Below are positions 56,936 to 64,000 of a stretch of DNA of 64,000 nucleotides, one piece after another (within the stretch, counting starts at the first letter, position 1; each line of letters opens with the position of its first letter). The stretch comes from Platynereis dumerilii. Lineage: Eukaryota; Annelida; Polychaeta; Phyllodocida; Nereididae. A program made the translations under genes and the position numbers. The DNA lies in NCBI GenBank assembly GCA_026936325.1, contig JAPTHN010000008.1:14671759-14735758 (forward strand), given 5' to 3'. The notes under the pieces are model-generated. The model did not search any database, had not been told where the DNA came from, and saw only the letters and a list, made by a program, of their open reading frames with translations.

Positions 56936-57330
56936 CTACCAATCTGATGTTGCATCAGAATGTCATCCAGCTGGGACCACCAATTTAATGTTGCATCAAA
57001 ACTTTATCCAGCTTGGGCAACCAATTTTAATGTTGAGACTGAATGCCATCCAGCTGGGACCACCAATTCAATGTTAAATCAGAATGCCATCCAGCCGTGA
57101 CTACCAACCTAACGTTGCATCAGAATGTCATCCAGCTGGGACCACCAATTCAATGTTGAATCAGAATGTCATCCACCACCAATTCAACGTTGAATCAGAA
57201 TGTCATCCAGCTGGGACCACCAATTCAATGTTGCATCAGAATGTCATCCAGCTGGGACCACCAATTCAATGTTGAATCAGAATGTCATCCAGCTAGGACA
57301 GCCAATTTAATGATGCATCAGTGTGTAATC
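56936..57330 (+). repeat. Minisatellite, about 48-bp unit
   Basis: About eight units with TCATCCAGCTGGGACCACCA and ATTCAATGTTGAATCAGAA, some truncated. Repetitive open frames across it are by-products. Confidence 0.92.
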
Positions 57331-57439
57331 CAGCTGCAACCAGTGCGAAACCAATGCAACTGTAGCTCTGATTCTCCTAACCAATGCAGAGTAGTCAAGC
57401 ACTCTTACATAGAGTAGAGGTCTAATCAAATTAACCTGC

Positions 57440-57656
57440 ATGCGTTTTCAGTGGACCTTTATGAGCAATATCCTATTTGTATGTCATTCGAATGAGACGT
57501 TAAATTGGCGGCCCTTTGTATCAGTGCATGTTCTGAGCAATTAAAAGATCCCTCGCATGGGATAAAATGTGTGACATGTTGAGGTCTCCCCGCTCTCTCT
57601 CCCATCTCATCAATCAACCCTCGCGAGTGCCCAATACTGGGCTTAGAGGGTTGCAC
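57440..57656 (+). mobile_element. SINE-like repeat family C, copy 2
   Basis: GAGACGTTAAATTGGCGG, ACATGTTGAGGTCTCC, CTCTCTCCCATCTCATCAAT and AACCCTCGCGAGTGCCCA match copy 1. The tRNA-like head is not evident. Confidence 0.6.
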
Positions 57657-58190
57657 TTACCGTATCTGTCTAATCATATTGCATATCTATTATTACCTGA
57701 GTATTTAACTCTTTACAATGAATGTATCATAAATGTATGCAACGCAAATAATACATGAATCATAGCATCATATATACTCCCATTAACTCCATTGCAACAA
57801 ATAGCAAGATGTGCATTACAATGATTACATTAACAGAATCCAAGCAATACCACCAAGTATTGGCAAGCAACATGAGCCATTCCACCAAGGATTCGAGCAA
57901 TATCTGTGAATATGCAGCGATGAAGGACTATCAATTAGCAAGGATGGCCCAAGGACAACCACTGAATCAGTGACAACGTCTAAAAGTAATATGTCGCAGA
58001 GAAAAAAGATTTTCCAATTAAGCAAATATCTCTACACATCGGCAGATAGAGTGCTTGATTAATGAACACGATGAAGAGTACAAGCAGTAGCTTTCTATAT
58101 TCCACCAATAGTTGTATCAATTGACAAATTATTTAAAATTAAATTTATGCATTCTGCCATGCGACAACAAAATGAAGGACCGAAGCATGC
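57657..58190. other. Intronic stretch without recognised gene
   Basis: No supported feature. Confidence 0.4.
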
Positions 58191-58376
58191 TATGCCTGGA
58201 AAAGGTAGGGAACTCGGACATGTTAATGCCTGGAATTTTCTAAATTTTTGAAGAAAGGTCCAAATTTTTGACTTAGACAGTTGGAAGAAGTCCCTTGATA
58301 TGCGACCATTCGTGGGAAATTTTGTCGTACTTAATAAAATTGCCTGGAAATTCTTTTTTTTCTAGCCCTGATACTC
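58191..58376 (+). repeat. Repeat family D, copy 5
   Basis: GCCTGGAAAAGGTAGGGAAC, TTCGTGGGAAATTTTGTCGT and AAATTGCCTGGAAATTC match copy 1 closely. Confidence 0.75.
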
Positions 58377-58639
58377 ACTGAAGAACCCAGCTAAAGCACA
58401 GACTGCAATGAACGACGAAAAAAAAGAAAGCTGCTTTCCAGGGGAGTTAATCTTCCCATACAGAAAATTGAGTAACAATTACTGGTAATGGTGGATTCGT
58501 GACCAATCCAGGCCATGTTATGGTGAATATGGTCTAAGAATGGCTGAAGGGAATATCTAATTCATGCACATGCACTCATGAATGTAGATGTCCAATTTAT
58601 TATACCATGACTTGAACATGACTGTTCAGAGTTAACAGC

Positions 58640-58838
58640 CAACAATCTTCATGAGCAAAAAAATGCCAGCAAGATGTTGTTCGGATCAACTCGGATGAGA
58701 TGTTAAATCGGCAAATATGTCTATATGTGTCTATGCTGAGCGAGTACAGATCCCTCACATGGTGCATATGTGTTGATGACTGCTTCTTGATCGCTTTCAT
58801 TTCATCGATCGACACTCATGAGTGACCAGAACTGGCGT
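58640..58838 (+). mobile_element. SINE-like repeat family C, copy 3 (diverged)
   Basis: TCTTCATGAGCAAA, GAGATGTTAAATCGG, TGCTGAGCGAGTACAGATCC and GACACTCATGAGTGACCAGA keep the order of copy 1. Confidence 0.55.
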
Positions 58839-60902
58839 TTGAGGACTACACTGTTCATACCAACCAAAGTACCGTACCCTTCAGGAACTAAGGAAATTGT
58901 TTAACTGGTTCACATGAGTTACTGCTAGAAGGTCTAACTTTCCAACTTCTGTCACAAAACAATGCACAATTTAGAATTAGTATTTTCCTACACTGATTGC
59001 TCACACTGAGTTCAGCGAAAAGTGTAGAAATGCAAAATTTTTACAGCATTGGAGATTTGGCAATGTGCCTGTTGTGATTGCGCCAAACTGCAGAACAATA
59101 CGCGATGACGAAGGCAGATTTGAAACTTAAAAAGAGCAACAATCAGCGGCTGAACGTGCTGAGCCGGAGCAATGAACAAGAGGAACAGTTTTAGAATGTT
59201 CAATGTTGTTCAAGGAGAAGCAGGCCGTCAAAAGTGCCTCACATTCTGTTGAATAGAAAAGCATCAGATTTCCAATCTCTAATCGGAGTGGTATCCGTAA
59301 TTCCAGATGACGCAGTTCCATGAAATTTGCATGGAACGGTCGGGCTAGACAGAAATATTGTACATCTGTAGCAATAGGAGAGGCTATCAAAATATTTAGC
59401 ACATGTTCAGCAGCGTCAGTTAGAGTGTTGTACCTTTGAATAAACTAGAGACAAGGAAACAGTTCTCTATTTCAGCTTGTGCCTGTGACTTCCTAACAGC
59501 AATGGCATCTGGATCACAGTCTTGTAAGACGGAAGAGTCGGAGTTAAACATCATTGCGGACGACAAATAGTATGGCTATTGCACAGGCATTCACTATCAT
59601 CTTTCATCACTCAGACTCATCCAATGTGGTATACCGTATAAGCAATAAGCCATGGCACCTCTGGCAGGCAATGTTGACATTGCCTTGAAAATTTCCCAGG
59701 AAGGTCAAGATCTAAGATCTAAAACTTGCTGACACTACTCGTGCCTTCCTGTAGTGTACAGAAACATATATGTACTTCTTTAACAACAGCAATGAATAGG
59801 CACTGACGAAACCAGACTTCACTTCAAGTAATAGTACTTTTGAGTGTATAGCGTACACGAAAGGATTAAATTGATTTTACCAAAAACTAACTTCAGACTT
59901 CGCCGTATAATACAGAAGAACTATGTACACTTCGTACAGTAGCATTAAACTGGAAGACAATGAAACAAGAAAATTTGTGTTCAAACATTTCCAGACATTG
60001 CATAGTACTGCTTCAGCAAAAGCAAGCCAGTCTGAACATTGCTGATCTAACCGCACTGGCACAAGTAGCATGTGAGTGTAAGAGGATTGCAAGAAGTGAT
60101 GACAAATTTCCTCATCATTCCCTTCCAAAGAAATTTGTTTTCCATCCCTGGAACCACCTTACTTATCAGTGGTAAATGGTAAGGCTGCAAATTGCTGCAA
60201 GTTGTAGCTATCTTAACTATCTTCCATCCCCTACTATCACAGCAAGCACAATTCTGGCTTGCCCAGTCAGTAGGCAGACTGTTACACATGTGGCAACTGC
60301 ATCCAGTTCACGAAGCACTTGATAAAATAGTCCGACAAACAAAATCAAAGTTAAAACTAAAAGCTAGTTTAACAAAGTCAAGAAGCTCGGATAAATTGCT
60401 GGAGCTTTGTCTTGGCCGTATAATGAAGAATCTCTACATATTTTTCCAATTTTGTCCTCAATCTCTTTTCACTCCTTATCAACAAAAATGATGACATTTT
60501 TAGTGTCCCGCGGGGGAATTTTTAGAAGGTACTCTATGCTTAATTTTAGACTTGAAAGACAGTCACTGACCAGCTGACACATTAACACTGATTAAAGGCT
60601 ATAAATAGATCAAAATATATTTCAATCATCACAATCTATCTATAAATACACCAGGCAACAGCCAGAGTGATTCGATCTACTCCAGAGGCCCAGCAAGATG
60701 TGACAACCCACTGCATTGCCCTAGCATCAGCAGCAGCAGCAACAGCAGTAGGAGAAGCGGCATCCTTTACTAACAGACGATGACAAGCGCTATTGATTAC
60801 TTCCCTCCGTCCCCTCTCCCCGAATTCTCTAACTCTCGTGACACACTGCGACGCGAGTCTCGCGACAAGGACACGAGTGTCACGAGTGTCACGAGGTCGT
60901 GC
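58839..60902. other. Intronic stretch without recognised gene
   Basis: Minus-strand frame 59127-59402 and + strand frames 59960-60491 are open but show no known domain. A CAG-rich patch lies at 60725-60750. No exon supported. Confidence 0.4.
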
Positions 60903-62060
60903 CAGAAAATAAAGCCATCAGATGCGACCTTGGTGGCTTGGTGGCTCGGTCTCCGGTCCCCGTTGATTCATGATTGTTGTGATTCTTGATTTTTGATTTG
61001 TTGGTTGTGATATCAGAGTACCGGTTGATTGTTGGTTGTGATTTCAGAGTACTGGTTGATTCCTAGCTATTAGACACAACTGAAGGATGATTTTAGCACG
61101 ATTTTTTAACTTGAACATCCAGAAAATAAAGCCATCAGATGTGACCTTGGTGCCTCAGTCCTCGTTGATTCACGATTGTTGTGATTTATGATTTGTTGGT
61201 TGTGTTATCAGAGTGCCACTTGATTGTTCGTTGTGATTTCAGAGTACTGGTACATTCTTAAGTAGCTGTTCAATAGATTTCATGTTCTTTTTTAATTGAG
61301 CTCAAAGGCTGAACTAGAAAATGAGCCATTAGCTGCGATGTTAACTGTTAAGTCCAGGTTCATTCTCTAGTAGCTTTTCGTTCGATTTCAGGTTATTGTT
61401 GAAATGGGAAGAGAGGTTGAAATTCAAGCTATCTTCTGAAATTCCAAGACCTGGTTGATTTTGCGATTGTAATTCTTGATTTATTGGTTTTGATATCAGA
61501 GTACCGGTTGATTTTTGGTTGTGATTTCAGAGCATTGGTTGATTCTTATAAAGGTATCCGTTCATTTGATTTCAGGTATTTAGGTCATTTCTTAATGAGC
61601 TCAGAGGTTGAACTAGAAAATAAAGCCATCAGCTGCAATGTTAAGTCCTGGTTGATTTACGATTGGTGTGATTTGTTGGTTGTGATATCAGAGTACCGAT
61701 TGATTGCAGGTTGTGATTTCAGAGTACTGGTTGATATTTGGTTGGGATTTTGGAGCACTAGTCGAATCTTAGCTATTTTTCTACAAGTGATGGATGATTT
61801 TAGCTTGATTTCTTTTTAAGTGAACATCTAGGGATTGTGCCAGAAAGTATAGCCATCAGATGCGATATTGCTGGCTTTGCCCCCGTTGATTCACGATTGT
61901 TGTTTTTGATTTTTGATTGTGATATCAGAGCACTACTTAATCGGTTGATAGTTGGCTATGATTTCAGAGCACTGGTTACTTCTCAGCTGTTTGTTACAAC
62001 TGATGCATGATTTTAGCAAGCACTTCAATAGTGAAAATCCAGGGATGATATCTTGCAAGA
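60903..62060 (+). repeat. Tandem array of about 220-bp units (second family)
   Basis: AGAAAATAAAGCCATCAGAT-like starts recur near 60903, 61123, 61313, 61613 and 61842. Each unit carries GGTTGTGATATCAGAGTACC and GGTTGTGATTTCAGAGTACT, which are themselves a short internal repeat. About five degenerate units; an open frame at 61484-61819 is a by-product. Confidence 0.85.
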
Positions 62061-62181
62061 AAAAAGTAGGGTTTTTGGTTCATTCTTGGTTTTTGGTTGC
62101 TACATTCGATTGATCCCAAGTAACATGTAGTACCACAGGATCATTTGCAATTCCCTGCACACACTGCATGTTGGCTCAATG

Positions 62182-62337
62182 TCACAATTTGTCGGTAATT
62201 CCTGTGTGGTAGCGTGGCGTGTCAGTCCGTTCAATTCTGTTAAATTCTCTTGAGGTTGCGAGTTGTCGGTCGCCAATCTGATCGCAATCAGGCCCATTCT
62301 CATTCAATGAGTTGAGTTCCGTGCGGAAGTTCACCAT
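62182..62337 (-). other. Short open frame of unknown status
   Basis: A 51-codon frame starting ATGGTGAACTTCCGC reads MVNFRTELNSLNENGPDC and ends GITDKL then stop. Its composition is protein-like, but there are no splice sites I trust, no homology I know and no neighbours. It could be a fragment of a dispersed repeat. Confidence 0.2.
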
Positions 62338-63942
62338 CTTGTGGTACAGAGTACGACAAGGGTGATAGGGAGGGTGAGAGACAGATTTGTGTTTAGCTTT
62401 TGCTGGTGAATAACTGAGAATGAGTTCTGGAATTTGTCGAGAAAGCATCAAAGTAACCAATAAATTACATTGCAATTTGTGTATCTTTGCAACTTAATCA
62501 TGTTACACCACAACACTGTACATGCTCTAACTCACACATCTTGCAATTTTGTGCTTTCAGGCAATCATCTCTTTTTGTATCAAAGTCTTAACCTATAAAA
62601 AAACTTATATATAAGTATTCTTAACAGTACATCGATTCTACAAGATAAGGAATTTAGCTGGCGATATTTTTTGTGTGTGAAACGTCATCAAATATTGTGT
62701 ACATCATTTTCAATGCAAAACTTGCAATAAAAACCTTAATAAACGACCGATTTTCAAAATTTAAAAACCTGGGTATATCAAATAAACTCCCCCGCAATCA
62801 ATGCACTAAATCATTTTGCTCTATTTGCAATATTTTAAAAGCTCGCAAAATGCGTTTCGGCGCATAACGGCGTGAGGATGCAAAATTTCTAAAACCAGTG
62901 AGAACAACAAACTTTTTTTATTTGCAAATCCAGGATTATTTTTGGAGGGGGGATATTTGCTAATTTTTTTTAAAGAAATGGAGTTTACTTTTTTTAGGTC
63001 GCAGAAATAACTGAAGTTCACTTTTATTTCACAAATCCTTATAGTTGTGTCAGATTTTCATAAAACAAAAGGAGGAGTCTTGGAATTTTTTTTCTGCAGC
63101 CAACTATTCATAGAAATGCCTACTTTGATATAACAAAACTTTTTATTACATGCCTTATGCCCTCAGGTTCATGGTAAGATCGATACAGTACCGTTTTTTA
63201 AAGGTACTTTTCTGGTTATGTAGGAATTTGTGTAAATTTATACCTAGATGTGTATATTCAGTATACTGGTATACGATGATGAGTTTATTTTCAAAGAGCA
63301 TCCTCCCACACATGCATTTTAATTTGACAAAAATAACTGTTGGGTCCATTCCGCAAACAACCAATCAATCATAAACAATGAAAAAGTCCAAACATTTCTG
63401 AGCCATTGTGACATTTCACTTCAGATCTAAATTGAAACTATGCTGAAAAAAAGAAGAATCTATGGAATTGTTACAATACTTTCATATCTATCAATTTTCC
63501 CCTTGCAAATGGGATCATGAAGGTTTACATAACTTCGGAGATAATTTCGACATAATTCCAATGGCATGATAGAATTTTATCCCATTAAACCAAGACCCAT
63601 TTTAGTGGGCTGGGGAGTTCTTTTATAATGGATAGCCACACCAGGCAATGGTATGGCAAAGAAATATCATGCAAAAACCAAATCAGGAGGGTTAAAAACA
63701 CTGCACTTTGCTCAAATACAACCAGGCAGATTACTCAAATGTAGAATTAAGGCAATACAGTTAATCACCAGTATTGGGGACACCTTGTACATTTGATTTA
63801 AAGAGCTAAAATTGGCTAGTTTCTAATCGAATTGTCGTTTGATGCGATATCTGTACACTGGAAGAGAGCCACGCAACAACTAATCGGCAAAAACATTAAA
63901 GCGAAGACCATTGTAAAGGAATAAAAAGAAAGAAAACCTAGG
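62338..63942. other. Intronic stretch without recognised gene
   Basis: AT-rich; no supported feature. Confidence 0.4.
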
Positions 63943-64000
63943 TTGGATCGATGATCGGGCTTTACGTCCAGTATTTATGTTATCAAGTTAATTAGCATTG
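63943..64000 (-). mobile_element. SINE family A copy, cut by the window end
   Basis: GGATCGATGATCGGGCTTTA and CAGTATTTATG are the tail side of the family on the + strand view; the head lies beyond the window. Confidence 0.75.

Larger units (their letters stand above)
17127..64000 (-). other. CASK: CASK upstream intron or 5' flank (partial)
   Basis: This is everything upstream of the CASK acceptor on the minus strand. The preceding exon should end in a split lysine codon after ...YELCEVIG. I searched for its reverse complement beside a donor and did not find it. The region is therefore most simply one very long intron or the 5' flank, filled with mobile elements and tandem repeats. A first exon too short or too diverged to see cannot be excluded. 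Confidence 0.5.

Noticed and set aside
56936-57330. CRISPR-like repeat-spacer array
   Set aside because: Units are contiguous and degenerate without unique spacers, and the genome is eukaryotic; it is a minisatellite.
59127-60491. Cluster of open frames of 70-100 residues as a possible gene
   Set aside because: No splice structure, no recognisable domain and overlapping frames on both strands.

Overview
The window looks like a piece of an invertebrate animal genome: AT-rich, no compact genes, introns with GT/AG splice sites, and a dense load of SINEs, a LINE, DNA transposons, minisatellites and tetranucleotide repeats. The palindromic word TAGGCCTA and relatives recur often, which I associate with echinoderm-type marine deuterostomes; that assignment is tentative. 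The only host coding segment I can name firmly is one 113-nt internal exon on the minus strand (17014-17126). It encodes the start of the pseudokinase domain of CASK, the calcium/calmodulin-dependent serine protein kinase family MAGUK scaffold. Most or all of the window is therefore probably CASK intron: downstream intron at 1-17013, upstream intron or 5' flank at 17127-64000. I looked for the neighbouring CASK exons in both directions and did not find them.  Layout. 1-1800: two tRNA-derived SINE families, partly interleaved. 2430-6133: a 3.7-kb DNA transposon with 21-bp inverted ends and TTAA target duplication, carrying five copies of an 18-nt motif. 7-16 kb: SINE copies, two minisatellites, a 300-bp direct duplication and a decayed reverse-transcriptase scrap. 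16.8-17.1 kb: a near-perfect long hairpin flanked by 13-bp direct repeats, next to the CASK exon. 17.1-24 kb: dispersed repeats and a young 1.1-kb tandem duplication. 24-32 kb: more SINEs, an inverted repeat pair, a GCACAGCTTTCATT minisatellite and a 321-bp hAT-like MITE. 32.9-34.95 kb: a 5'-truncated LINE with an open reverse-transcriptase frame. 35-43 kb: mostly unremarkable. 43.1-51.4 kb: a tandem array of about 220-bp units, split by a 6.1-kb GC-rich insertion. 51.4-64 kb: GATA repeats, minisatellites, SINEs and another tandem array of about 220-bp units.  The most unusual part is 44372-50502. A 5.8-kb element (44699-50502) has perfect 71-bp terminal inverted repeats, each with an internal stem-loop, around a core in which T is almost absent from the + strand. 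That composition alone removes stop codons from all six frames, so most of its long open frames are not evidence of genes. A 328-bp relative abuts it, sharing 167 identical bases with the right end of the large element. One segment just inside the left end reads like degraded protein-coding sequence. I do not recognise the superfamily.  All calls are from reading the sequence; no search or alignment was run. Boundaries of repeats without target duplications are approximate.
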